A stretch of DNA of 64,000 nt from the NCBI RefSeq assembly GCF_007989805.1, contig NZ_BJUB01000016.1, positions 1 through 64,000 on the forward strand. The letters are read 5' to 3'. This DNA is from Cellulomonas xylanilytica. GTDB lineage: Bacteria; Actinomycetota; Actinomycetes; Actinomycetales; Cellulomonadaceae. The notes below the pieces were generated by a model, which saw only the letters and a list, made by a program, of their open reading frames with translations, did no database searches and was not told where the DNA came from. Shown here one piece after another: positions 40,767 through 48,800 of this stretch (positions are counted from its first letter, which is position 1; each line of letters starts with the position of its first letter). The position numbers and the translations under genes are program-made.

Positions 40767-41771
40767 TCAGCTCCGCGGGTCGCGCCGCTGGGCGACGAGC
40801 CCTCGCACGACCACCGCGCCGCCCAGCACCGCCGCGGCGCCCACGCCTCGCAGCCAGTGCCGGCCCCACCGACCGTGCATCGCCTCGCCGGCCGGGGTGG
40901 GCTCCCAGAGGTTGCCGGGATGCGGCTCGACGTGGCGCGGCGACAGCCCGGCGACCGACATGAGCGGCGTGACGAGCCGGTCGTAGACGCCGGGCAGGTA
41001 GCGGAACCCCGCCTCGGTCAGCGGGTTGGTGGGCCCGACCGACGTGAACCGCCGGGGCCGGTCGACCGCCCGCACCACGGCGCGCGCGACCGCCTCCGGC
41101 CGGCTCACCGGGGGCGGCGGCCGCCCGTTGCGACCCCCGTACGAGGCGGCCTGCGAGTAGATGGGGGTGTCGACGCCACCCGGGCTGATCAGCGACACGT
41201 CCACCCCGGGCATCCGGCGCGCCTCGATCTGCAGCGTCCGGGCGAGTCCGTGCACCGCCCACTTGCTCGTCACGTACGTGCTCATCCAGGGCGTCGCGAT
41301 CCGGCCGAGCAGGGAACCGACGACGACGAGCCGTCCGCCACCCTGGTCGGCGAACAGCCGCAGCGCGCTGCGGGCGACGTTCGCCGCACCGAGCAGGTTG
41401 ACGTTCATGACCTGGTCGAACGCCTCGGCCGGCACGACGTCGAACCGGCCGTAGGCGACGACGGCCACCGTGCTGACCACCGCATCCACCCGGGGGTGCC
41501 GCGACCGGGCCAGCGTCATCAACGCGTCGACCGCGTCCCGGTCGGTGACGTCGACCCGGGCGACCGAGACGATCGGCCGGCCGACGCCCGCGCTCGTCGC
41601 GACCGCCCGGCACTCCACGGCCACCGCCTCGAGCGTCTCGAGGGACCGCGACGCGAGCACCAGGGGGCGGCCCTGTGCAGCGAGCGCGTGCGCCGTGGCA
41701 CGACCGATGCCGCTCGAGGCCCCGATGACGACGACCGCACCGCCGGGGAGCTCGCGGTGACGCCGGGTCAT
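40767..41771 (-). CDS. Short-chain dehydrogenase/reductase
   Basis: 334 residues. ATG 41771 overlaps the DUF2243 stop. Cofactor motif VVVIGASSGIGRATAHALA, active site VGSLLGRIATPWMSTYVTSKWA (Ser-Tyr-Lys), then VSLISPGGVDTPIY. The C-terminal 80 residues exceed a standard SDR and end in a hydrophobic helix (VGAAAVLGGAVVVRGLVA), suggesting membrane attachment. Probably NADP-linked. It may work on the same lipid or isoprenoid substrate as the downstream FAD enzyme; this is inference from the operon. Confidence 0.88.
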   Translation of the reverse strand: MTRRHRELPGGAVVVIGASSGIGRATAHALAAQGRPLVLASRSLETLEAVAVECRAVATSAGVGRPIVSVARVDVTDRDAVDALMTLARSRHPRVDAVVSTVAVVAYGRFDVVPAEAFDQVMNVNLLGAANVARSALRLFADQGGGRLVVVGSLLGRIATPWMSTYVTSKWAVHGLARTLQIEARRMPGVDVSLISPGGVDTPIYSQAASYGGRNGRPPPPVSRPEAVARAVVRAVDRPRRFTSVGPTNPLTEAGFRYLPGVYDRLVTPLMSVAGLSPRHVEPHPGNLWEPTPAGEAMHGRWGRHWLRGVGAAAVLGGAVVVRGLVAQRRDPRS

Positions 41772-42310
41772 GTGCTCCGCCCGTCCAGGTCGCGGCGCCC
41801 GGCTCGGTACAGCGCCCACCCGCCGAGCAGCAGCGCCGCCCCGAACGCCAGGAACCCGAGGTCCCACGACAGCGGGCCGCCCAGGTCGTCCCGGACGTGG
41901 TGCACCCCCAGGACGTGGTGGTCGATGATGCCCTCCACGAGGTTGAACAGCCCCCACCCGGCGAGCAGCAGACCGATGTGGAATCGCCACGTCGGGGCGA
42001 GCCGGCCCTGCCGCCACGACACGATGGTCAGCAGCGAGCCCACCAGCACGAACACCCAGGTGGCGGCATGGAACAGCCCGTCGGCGAAGGTATTGACCTG
42101 CAGGCCCGCCAGGGTCGTCATGGGGTGGTCCTCCGTGTGGCTGACCATGTGGTGCCACTGGAGCAGTTGGTGGATCACGATGCCGTCGACGAACCCGCCC
42201 AGACCGAGGCCGAGGAGCAGGCTGCCGGCGACGCCCGGAGGCCTGGTCGGTGCGCGCCCCGGCATGCCGTCGCCGGTGGCCACCTGCGGGCGCCCGGTGA
42301 CCCCGCTCAC
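41768..42310 (-). CDS. DUF2243 membrane protein
   Basis: 180 residues. GTG 42310 overlaps the preceding gene's stop (GTGA). Four helices; the family-defining GFVDGIVIHQLLQWHHMVS holds several histidines, and VEGIIDHHVLGVHHVRD holds more. These histidine clusters near the membrane face suggest metal or heme binding, not shown. Function of DUF2243 is unknown. Gene order with SDR and FAD enzymes hints at a membrane redox pathway. Confidence 0.85.
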   Translation of the reverse strand: MSGVTGRPQVATGDGMPGRAPTRPPGVAGSLLLGLGLGGFVDGIVIHQLLQWHHMVSHTEDHPMTTLAGLQVNTFADGLFHAATWVFVLVGSLLTIVSWRQGRLAPTWRFHIGLLLAGWGLFNLVEGIIDHHVLGVHHVRDDLGGPLSWDLGFLAFGAALLLGGWALYRAGRRDLDGRST

Positions 42311-42606
42311 GGGCGCGGCCGGGTGCGCACCCAGGGGCGCTCGTCGCGACGTCTGCCCATGCCGGCCGCACAGCGCGGACACACCCGTGCGACCTCGTCG
42401 GCGTGCGCGCCCGTCGCGGGCTGCACGTCGTCCCAGGTCACGTGCGGGAACCGACCGAGCCGGCTGCGGTGCAGGCTCAGCCCGCACACCGTCTGGTTCG
42501 TGCCACCGCGCCACGCATGCACCTCACCGGCGGGCCGCCGGACACCGTCCGGGTCCGTCCAGGTGCCCGTCGCTGCCACCGCGGCGAAGGACGTCGTCGA
42601 TCGCAC
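42307..42606 (-). CDS. Small Cys-rich protein, first gene of the DUF2243 operon
   Basis: 99 residues, GTG 42606, weak ribosome site. HAWRGGTNQTVCGLSL and VARVCPRCAAGM supply a lone Cys and a CxxC, a pattern of small actinobacterial proteins with a CGLSL...CPRC motif that probably bind zinc. The role is unknown. Coupled by overlap to DUF2243. Confidence 0.65.
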   Translation of the reverse strand: MRSTTSFAAVAATGTWTDPDGVRRPAGEVHAWRGGTNQTVCGLSLHRSRLGRFPHVTWDDVQPATGAHADEVARVCPRCAAGMGRRRDERPWVRTRPRP

Positions 42607-42774
42607 CCCACCACCACCTCACCGAGCAGTCGCGGCTGGTTCTCAACGCGGTCCCAGAGTCGCACGGCGGGGCCGGGACCGCCTTCTCACCGTGGCCGTG
42701 CGGGGACCGACCCGTCGTGTGATCCTGAGGGCGGCTGGAGGAGGTCGGCCCGTCGCACGAGAGGACGGACCACC

Positions 42775-43134
42775 GTGACCACCGACATCGTGACGTCAGC
42801 CGACTGCCCGGGTGCCCCGGACGCCGTGTGGCTGTCGCTCGTCGCCCCCGGACGCTACGACGAGAGCCGACGCACCCTGGCGCTCGACCACGCGGACGTC
42901 CGGCTGCGCTCGCTGACGCCCGGGCTGGGCGTCCGCGGCACCGCCCGGTGGCTCGGCGTCCCCTACCGCGTGAACGCGTACCTCGTGCCGGTCGAGACCG
43001 GCACCCGGCTGCTGGTGACGGCCCGCGACAAGGGCACGACCCCGGTGCCGTCCTGGCGCCGTCGCCTGTCCCGCCGCCTCGCCGGCAGGGACCTGCGACG
43101 CCTCGTCGACGAGGCGTCGCGCCACGCGGCCTGA
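42775..43134 (+). CDS. Small protein, possibly SRPBCC-like
   Basis: 119 residues, GTG 42775 with GAGAGGA upstream. Strand-turn pattern DAVWLSLVAPGRYDESRRTL, VRGTARWLGVPYRVNAYLVP and TRLLVTARDKG recalls the SRPBCC ligand-binding fold, but the match is loose. The C-terminus is arginine-rich (SWRRRLSRRLAGRDLRRL). It diverges from the DUF2243 operon. Start codon position is supported by the ribosome site. Confidence 0.55.
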   Translation: MTTDIVTSADCPGAPDAVWLSLVAPGRYDESRRTLALDHADVRLRSLTPGLGVRGTARWLGVPYRVNAYLVPVETGTRLLVTARDKGTTPVPSWRRRLSRRLAGRDLRRLVDEASRHAA

Positions 43135-43205
43135 GGTCACGCGGCCCGCACCACCCGAGACAGGTCCAGGATCGGCCGTCGAGCACCCGCACGATCGAGG
43201 TTCCC

Positions 43206-43679
43206 ATGGACCTGAACCCACTCGTGGAGCAGAACCGGCCGGTGACCGCCGCCAGTGCCGGCGGCATGGCGCTCGTCGAGCACCTGGACGAGCTGACCGA
43301 GCTGGTCGGCGCGGCCGGGCCGGCGTACGTGCGGTTCAGCGCCGGTCCCGAGGCAGACGCGCAGGGCACCAGCCGGGACGGCGAGAGCGGAGCGACGCTG
43401 CCCGGGCTCAGCGTGAACCGTCTGCAGCCGGAGCCGTGGTGGGACCGGCCGCCTCGCGTGTGGGTCGCCCGGCAGCTCATGCAGTACGCCCACCTCGGCG
43501 CGGGCGACGGGCGCGTCGCCTGGGTGCTGACCGGGCGCGAGGTGGGGCGCGGGCCGGACAGCGAGCCGCTCGTCGCCGACGTCGTCCCGATGGCGCTGCT
43601 GGCTCCCGGCGTCCTCGACGAGGCTGTCAGTGTCTACCGCGAGAACCTCGCCACCGGACGGCTGCCCGATGGACCGTGA
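43206..43679 (+). CDS. DUF6098 family protein
   Basis: 157 residues, ATG 43206. LVEHLDELTELVGAAGPAYVRFSAGPEAD, then LPGLSVNRLQPEPWWDRPPRV and WVARQLMQYAHLG are the DUF6098 hallmarks. Soluble, function unknown; it may be a stress-linked regulator since family members sit near such genes. It overlaps the start of the glycosyltransferase by 11 bases, implying co-translation. Confidence 0.8.
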   Translation: MDLNPLVEQNRPVTAASAGGMALVEHLDELTELVGAAGPAYVRFSAGPEADAQGTSRDGESGATLPGLSVNRLQPEPWWDRPPRVWVARQLMQYAHLGAGDGRVAWVLTGREVGRGPDSEPLVADVVPMALLAPGVLDEAVSVYRENLATGRLPDGP

Positions 43680-44649
43680 CCGCTCCCCCGTGCGCGTCGA
43701 CGCCGAGTACGTGCTGCCCCTGCGGTGGGAGACCGACGACGAGCTCGACGAGCTGACCTCGTACCTGCAGGAGCTCGCCGCGCACCTGCGGGTGACGGTC
43801 GTCGACGGGTCGCCAGGCGCGCTCTACGACGCCCACGCGCGTCGATGGGGAGCGACCGTGCGGCACGTCCGTCCCGCTCCCTGGCCCGGGCGCAACGGCA
43901 AGGTCGCCGGTGTCATGACCGGCGTGCGCGCCGCCCGCGCCGAGGCCGTGGTCATCGCCGACGACGACGTCCGCTGGCGCGTCGACCAGCTGGCCGCGGC
44001 GGTCGACCTGCTGCAGCAGGGGGACGTCGTCCGGGTGCAGAACGTCTTCGAGCCGCTGCCGTGGCACGCGCGGTGGGACAGCGCCCGGAGCCTGGTGAAC
44101 CGCGGGCTGGGCTCCGACTTCCCCGGCACCCTGGTGGTCCGGCGCTCCGCGCTGCTCGCGGCCGGGGGGTACGACGGCGACGTGCTGTTCGAGAACCTGG
44201 AGCTGCTCCGGACCGTCCGCGCGCACGGCGGCACCGAGATCCGGGCCGACGAGATCTGCGTACGCCGGCTGCCGCCGACGACCCGGCACTTCTGGTCGCA
44301 ACGCGTCCGGCAGGCCTACGACAGCTTCGCCCAGCCCGCACGGCTCGGGGCCGAGGCCGCGGTGCTGCCCCTGCTGCTGTGGTCCGCCATCCGGCGCCGT
44401 CCCGGTCCCGCCGTGTCGGTGCTCGCCGCCGTCACGGCCGTCGCCTCGGTCGGACGGGTCCGGCACGGCGGTCGCGCCGCGTTCCCTGCGTCGTGCGTCG
44501 CGTGGGCGCCGCTCTGGCTCCTCGAGCGGGCGGTCTGCTCCTGGTGCGCGCTCGGGCTTCGCCTCACGGGCGGTGTCCCCTATCGGCACCAGCGCCTCGT
44601 GCGGGCGGCGTCCAGCACGGGGACGCTGCGTCGTCGGGCCACCCTCTGA
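43669..44649 (+). CDS. Family 2 glycosyltransferase, membrane-associated
   Basis: 326 residues, ATG 43669 inside the end of the DUF6098 gene. GT-A fold: YVLPLRWETDDELDELTSYL, acceptor/donor acidic motif VVIADDDVRWR (DxD-type), and NLELLRTVRAHGG then RRLPPTTRHFWSQRVRQAYD as the QxxRW-like catalytic block (here QRVRQ). Helices about 225-245 and 260-300 may hold it at the membrane. Product, perhaps a glycolipid or cell-wall glycan, is unknown. Confidence 0.8.
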   Translation: MDRDRSPVRVDAEYVLPLRWETDDELDELTSYLQELAAHLRVTVVDGSPGALYDAHARRWGATVRHVRPAPWPGRNGKVAGVMTGVRAARAEAVVIADDDVRWRVDQLAAAVDLLQQGDVVRVQNVFEPLPWHARWDSARSLVNRGLGSDFPGTLVVRRSALLAAGGYDGDVLFENLELLRTVRAHGGTEIRADEICVRRLPPTTRHFWSQRVRQAYDSFAQPARLGAEAAVLPLLLWSAIRRRPGPAVSVLAAVTAVASVGRVRHGGRAAFPASCVAWAPLWLLERAVCSWCALGLRLTGGVPYRHQRLVRAASSTGTLRRRATL

Positions 44650-44659
44650 GGGCTCCCCG

Positions 44660-46138
44660 CTAGAACCAGAGGTCCGGTTCCAGCGCGAGCTGACCCTTCG
44701 TCGTCCAGTGGACGACCAGCAGCGTCGCGTCGTCCTGCAGGACGCCGCCCTGGTGCTCGAGGATGCGGCGGCGCACCCGTCGGAGCACCTCGGGGATCGC
44801 GATGCCGTCGTCCGACGCCCGTTCGAGCTGACCGACGAACCGCTCCAGGCCGAACGCCTCCCCGGCGGCGTCCCGTGCCTCGACGATGCCATCGGTGTAC
44901 AGGACGAGCGCGTCACCCGGCTCCAGGCGCTCCTCGGCCACGGTCGTCCGCCGGGACTCCAGGCCGAACAGCGACCGCCGTCCGCGCCCGATCTCCTTGA
45001 CGACGCGGCCGTCCCGGACCAGCAGCGGCGCAGGGTGCCCGGCGTTGACGTAGCGGAGGTCCCCGGTGTCGAGGTCGAGCGACGCGACCACCCCGGTGGC
45101 GTACAGCGTGCCGCCGAACTGCTCCGTGATGACGTCGTCGATCGCGTGGACCTGCTGCACCAGGCCGTGCCCCTGGCGGCGCGCGTGCCGGTAGGCGGCG
45201 AGGGCCGCCGTGGCGGCCAGACCGGCTCGCAGGTCGTGGCCGGTGGCGTCCGCGATCGCGAACTGGATCGCGTCGGTGGCGATCGCGTAGTCGAACACGT
45301 CCCCGCCGACGGCCTGCGCCGGTTCCAGCCGTCCGCTGATCAGGACCTTGTCGGACCCCGCGGTCAGGGGAGGGAGCAGGGCGCGGACGAGCTCGGCCTG
45401 CACCTCGCGCGGCCGCTGCCGACGCACGTCGTCGATGCTGTCGCCGTACGCGTCCAGGACGGTGATGAGGTGCCCCAGGTAGTGGGTGAACCACCAGCCC
45501 TGACGCCGCAGGACCGGGTCCTCGAGGTCGGCCGGGTCGGCGACCTCGACCTCCAGGACGCCCAGCCGCTCGGCCCCGTCGATGATCGGGATCCACAGCC
45601 GTGGCCCCCCGACGGTCGTCTCCTGGGTCTCGAGCAGCCGGTACGCACGCCCGGCCAGCGAGCCCTCGACGCTCCGCAGGGACCGGTCGGCGCCCGCCCC
45701 GACGGGGACGAGGTGCTCGTCGGAGTCGTCCACGAGATACGCGACCGCGCGCACCCCGAGCTCCTGGGCGCCGGTGTCGACGGCACGCGCCAGCGTGTCC
45801 GGGGCGGCCAGGTGGGTGGCTCGCAGCAGCTGGGTCAGCGCGGCGAGCGGGCCGCCGGGCCGGTCGAGGTGGCGCACCGTGCGGACGTAGGGCACGCGGT
45901 GGCGTCCGTGCAGGTCGTCGAGCCGCTCGTTCACCGCCAGCGCGACCCGGTCCGTCTCCGACGACGGCAGGGTGAGCGAACCGTCGAGGTAGGCCGTCAG
46001 GTCGGTCGGGCCGATCGTGGCACCGAGCGCGAAGCTGCGCTGCCAGAGCTCGTCGGGGGTCAGCTCGGCCCGCGCGAGTCCCACCTGGATCAGCCGGCGC
46101 TGGCGGGCTGTCGTGGTGGCACCGCCCGCGCGGCTCAT
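44660..46138 (-). CDS. PP2C-type (SpoIIE/RsbU) serine phosphatase with GAF-like domain
   Basis: 492 residues, ATG 46138 in TGATG with the preceding gene. An XRE-like N-terminus (ARAELTPDELWQRSFALGAT, AYLDGSLTLPSSETDRV) may hold a degenerate helix-turn-helix. A GAF-type sensor domain (about 100-230) follows. PP2C about 265-490 has VGGDVFDYAI, ADATGHDLRAGL, NAGHPAPL, YTDGIVEA and DDATLLVV. It would dephosphorylate an anti-anti-sigma STAS protein. Coupled to a GAF-ANTAR protein. Confidence 0.87.
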   Translation of the reverse strand: MSRAGGATTTARQRRLIQVGLARAELTPDELWQRSFALGATIGPTDLTAYLDGSLTLPSSETDRVALAVNERLDDLHGRHRVPYVRTVRHLDRPGGPLAALTQLLRATHLAAPDTLARAVDTGAQELGVRAVAYLVDDSDEHLVPVGAGADRSLRSVEGSLAGRAYRLLETQETTVGGPRLWIPIIDGAERLGVLEVEVADPADLEDPVLRRQGWWFTHYLGHLITVLDAYGDSIDDVRRQRPREVQAELVRALLPPLTAGSDKVLISGRLEPAQAVGGDVFDYAIATDAIQFAIADATGHDLRAGLAATAALAAYRHARRQGHGLVQQVHAIDDVITEQFGGTLYATGVVASLDLDTGDLRYVNAGHPAPLLVRDGRVVKEIGRGRRSLFGLESRRTTVAEERLEPGDALVLYTDGIVEARDAAGEAFGLERFVGQLERASDDGIAIPEVLRRVRRRILEHQGGVLQDDATLLVVHWTTKGQLALEPDLWF

Positions 46139-46854
46139 CACGACCTCGTGGCACTGCGACGCAGCAGGGTCGTCGCGGCGTCGTGCACGCTGCGCCCGTC
46201 CCGCTCGGCGATGCTGATCAGGACCGTCATCGCCGTCTCCGCCGAGACGCCCTCCCGCTGCATGATGACGCCGCACGCGCGGTTGAGGTCGTCCCGCTGC
46301 TGCAGCAGCAGCGGCAGGCTCTCGCCCACGGCCGCCGCGCGGCGGTAGGACTCGGCGTGCGCGAGGAGGATCGCGGCATGCGCTCCGAACAGGCGCAGCG
46401 TCGCCTCCTCCTGCGCGCCGAACCGGCCGGGGTGCTCCGCGTAGACCTTGACGGCGCCGAGCGCCGAGTTGCCGAACACGAGGGGGGCGCTCAAGGAGCT
46501 GACGACCGGCGTCCCGGCCGCGGCGGCAGCCCACCGGGGCCACCGGCGCTCGGTCGCGACGTCGTCCACCCGGATGACGTCACGATCCCGCCACGCGGTC
46601 ACGCACGGGCCCTCACCGAGCTCGTACTGCAGGGCGTCGAGCTCCTCGACCAGCGGATCGGTCGACGCGACCGAGGCGAACCCGCTGCCCGTGCTGACGG
46701 TCGTCAGCCCGGCGCCGGCCGCGCTCACCACGATCCGTGCGGCCGCCGACGTGAGCAGGCGCAGGAGCGTCTCGACGGTCTGGTCGGTGATCATGCCCGC
46801 CGACGTCCGTGTCACCACCTGCCGGAGCTCGTCGGGCGCTGCGGGGAGGGTCAT
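46138..46854 (-). CDS. GAF-ANTAR RNA-binding regulator
   Basis: 238 residues. ATG 46854 is chosen for AAGGAG about six bases before it. GAF about 25-165 (ARIVVSAAGAGLTTVSTGSG, LQYELGEGPCVTAWRDRDVI, LSAPLVFGNSALGAVKVYAE). ANTAR about 175-235 (QQRDDLNRACGVIMQREGVS and a final helix). ANTAR proteins bind paired hexaloop hairpins in mRNA. Its gene ends on the start of the PP2C phosphatase gene, suggesting both answer one signal. Confidence 0.9.
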   Translation of the reverse strand: MTLPAAPDELRQVVTRTSAGMITDQTVETLLRLLTSAAARIVVSAAGAGLTTVSTGSGFASVASTDPLVEELDALQYELGEGPCVTAWRDRDVIRVDDVATERRWPRWAAAAAGTPVVSSLSAPLVFGNSALGAVKVYAEHPGRFGAQEEATLRLFGAHAAILLAHAESYRRAAAVGESLPLLLQQRDDLNRACGVIMQREGVSAETAMTVLISIAERDGRSVHDAATTLLRRSATRS

Positions 46855-47226
46855 CCTGTGCTCCTTCGGCGGCGGAGGAGCACCGAGGTGCGTCCCGTCG
46901 GGGCACGGGCCGGTGTCGGTCCGAGGTCCAGGACGGCGCCCTTCCTCGACGCGGCACCTCCAGCATCTCCCCCGCTCCCCAGGGGCGCACCTGCAGAGGA
47001 ACCACCGAGTTGCGCCGAGCGGAGAGCGGTCTAACGTCGCCCTACCGGCCTCGGGCAGCACCCGAGGACGACGAGTACCGATGCAGCAGCGTGTCGGAAC
47101 CCAGGTCGACGGACCTGCGGCGCTGCCGGTACGACGGGTGCGCGACGCGGGACGAACCAGCCCAGCCTGCAGTCACCGCGGCTGGCGGTGCGCGACCGAC
47201 GTCGGACCACCACGCAGGAGGCTCCC
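46855..47226. other. 372-base divergent gap before the 52-residue zinc-finger gene
   Basis: No gene seen. It contains a plus-strand promoter at 47010-47037 and a small hairpin CCTCGGG-N5-CCCGAGG (47049-47067), giving a leader of about 185 bases before ATG 47227. Stop-free frames here lack ribosome sites and look non-coding. Confidence 0.6.
47010..47037 (+). promoter_or_regulatory. Putative promoter of the 52-residue zinc-finger gene
   Basis: TTGCGC (47010-47015), 16-base spacer, TAACGT (47032-47037). Three of six -35 matches and a TAnnnT -10. The long leader has a hairpin. Confidence 0.45.
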
Positions 47227-47385
47227 ATGCACGCACAACCACCCGACCCCGGACGATGCCGGCTGTGCGGGAAGGCGCACCCCGACCCCGCCATGGCCCG
47301 CGCGTGCGAGAGCCGGCACGAGCGCGACGCCGACGCACGAGGAGGCCCCAGGTCGTCGCCCCCCGTCCCGGTCGAGCGTCGCTGA
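47227..47385 (+). CDS. 52-residue zinc-finger-like protein
   Basis: ATG 47227 with AGGAGG six bases before it. C11-x2-C14-x12-C27-x3-H31 (GRCRLCGKAH, ARACESRHER) is a textbook zinc-ligand spacing. The second half is disordered and Pro/Arg rich. Too small for a named family; possible nucleic-acid or protein binder. It precedes DUF4142 by 124 bases. Confidence 0.75.
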   Translation: MHAQPPDPGRCRLCGKAHPDPAMARACESRHERDADARGGPRSSPPVPVERR

Positions 47386-47509
47386 GCGTCCGGGCGCGCC
47401 GACCGTCGGGTCCGGTTGCGGGCGCCACGAATCGATCTACCGTCGTGGGACGGGTCCAGCAGGCGGCCGCTCCCGCCGCCGCAGGCATCGTCCCCTCCTG
47501 GAGACCCTC

Positions 47510-48160
47510 GTGAAGCTCACCCGTCGCCTCACCCTCACCGTCATGGTGGCCAGCGCCGCCGTCGTCCTCGCCGCCCCGGCGGCACTCGCCGCGCCGTCCG
47601 CGCAGGACCAGTCCTGGATGGCGGCCGCCCACCAGGGCAACCTCGCCGAGATCGCCGCCGGCCAAGCCGCGGTCGCCCAGGCGTCGACCGACACCGTCCG
47701 CCAGTTCGGCCAGATGCTCATCGACGACCACACGGCGCTCGACGCGAACCTGACCGCCGCCGCCAACCAGCTCGGCGTGACCCTGCCCGGGTCCCCGACG
47801 CCCGAGCAGCAGGCGGAGCTGGCCTCCGTGACCGCCAAGACCGGGGCCGCGTTCGACACCGCGTGGATCACCGTGCAGATCCCGGCGCACCGCGCGACGC
47901 TCGCCGCGAGCCAGGCCGAGGTGGCGAACGGGACGGACCAGACGGTCAAGGACCTCGCCGCCGCGTCGACGCCGGTGGTCGAGCACCATCTCCACGAGCT
48001 CGTGGCGGCGGCGCCGGACTACGGCGTGCCCACGTCGGTGTCCGCGGGGGACGGCGGACAGGCGGCGCACTCCGGGCGCGGCCTGGGTGTCGCCCTCGTG
48101 GCGCTCGGTTCCGCAGCCGCGGTGCTGACCGGGTGGCGGCTGACGCGCCGCCGCGCGTGA
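47510..48160 (+). CDS. DUF4142 secreted protein with C-terminal anchor
   Basis: 216 residues, GTG 47510 with TGGAG upstream. Signal peptide to about 26-30 (ALAAPSAQDQ). Ferritin-like helical domain about 32-170: SWMAAAHQGNLAEIAAGQAA, TVRQFGQMLIDDHTAL, IPAHRATLAASQAEV, VVEHHLHELVAA; this is DUF4142, whose role is unknown, with no sure metal site. A C-terminal hydrophobic helix and RRR end act as an anchor, but there is no LPxTG. It lies one base before the class F sortase. Confidence 0.87.
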   Translation: MKLTRRLTLTVMVASAAVVLAAPAALAAPSAQDQSWMAAAHQGNLAEIAAGQAAVAQASTDTVRQFGQMLIDDHTALDANLTAAANQLGVTLPGSPTPEQQAELASVTAKTGAAFDTAWITVQIPAHRATLAASQAEVANGTDQTVKDLAAASTPVVEHHLHELVAAAPDYGVPTSVSAGDGGQAAHSGRGLGVALVALGSAAAVLTGWRLTRRRA

Positions 48161-48161
48161 C

Positions 48162-48800
48162 GTGACCCGTCGGGAGGTCGTGCGACGCCGGGCAGGCCTG
48201 GTGGTCCTCGTGGTGGCTGCCGCGGTGGTCGCGGCGGGGACCCACCTGCTGCTGCGACCGCCCGCGGTCGCCGTCGCCGACGCGCTCGCCGCTCCCGCGA
48301 CGACCCCGGCGACGGTCGTGGCCCCTCCCGCACCCCAGGCCGCGGCGCCTGCGACCGAGCAGGTGCCGGTGAGCCTGACGGTGGAGGCGATCGGCATCCA
48401 GGCGCCCGTCGTGCCGGTGCTCGCCGCACCCGGCGGAGCGCTGACGATCCCGGAGGATCCCGGCACCTTCGGGTGGTGGGCCGCGGGAGCGGCACCGGGC
48501 TCCCCCACCGGCAGCGTCGTCGTGGTCGCCCACGTCGACGCTGCCGCGTACGGCGCCGGTCCGATGTCGGACCTCATCAGGGCGCCGATGCAGACGGCCA
48601 TCACCGTCCAGGACGCCGCAGGAGGCCTCACCCGGTACGCGTTGTCCGAGCGCCGGTCGCTGCCGAAGTCGGAGCTCCCCGCCGACCTCTTCACCCTGGG
48701 CGGCGCTCCCCGCCTCGTCCTCATCACGTGCGGCGGCACCTTCGACCGGGCGACCGGCCACTACAGCGACAACGTCGTGATGATCGCGACCCCGGCCTAG
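48162..48800 (+). CDS. Class F sortase
   Basis: Cysteine transpeptidase/hydrolase at the outer face. 212 residues: signal-anchor helix about 12-28, Ala/Pro linker to 65, sortase barrel 70-212. Catalytic H124 (VVVAHVD), C190 (LVLITCGG) and R196 (FDRATG) are all present. GTG 48162, one base after the DUF4142 stop, so an operon. No LPxTG substrate was seen nearby; DUF4142, the obvious partner, lacks the motif. Stop shares CTAG with the converging gene. Confidence 0.9.
   Translation: MTRREVVRRRAGLVVLVVAAAVVAAGTHLLLRPPAVAVADALAAPATTPATVVAPPAPQAAAPATEQVPVSLTVEAIGIQAPVVPVLAAPGGALTIPEDPGTFGWWAAGAAPGSPTGSVVVVAHVDAAAYGAGPMSDLIRAPMQTAITVQDAAGGLTRYALSERRSLPKSELPADLFTLGGAPRLVLITCGGTFDRATGHYSDNVVMIATPA

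Noticed and set aside
39168..42722. Very long stop-free plus-strand frame (over 1100 codons)
   Set aside because: It is antisense to the SDR/FAD/DUF2243 operon, whose proteins have clear motifs. The antisense product is Arg/Pro-rich without domains, typical of GC-rich DNA.
47080..47226. Frame starting at ATG 47080 in the leader of the zinc-finger gene
   Set aside because: No ribosome site and basic low-complexity product. The downstream gene has AGGAGG.
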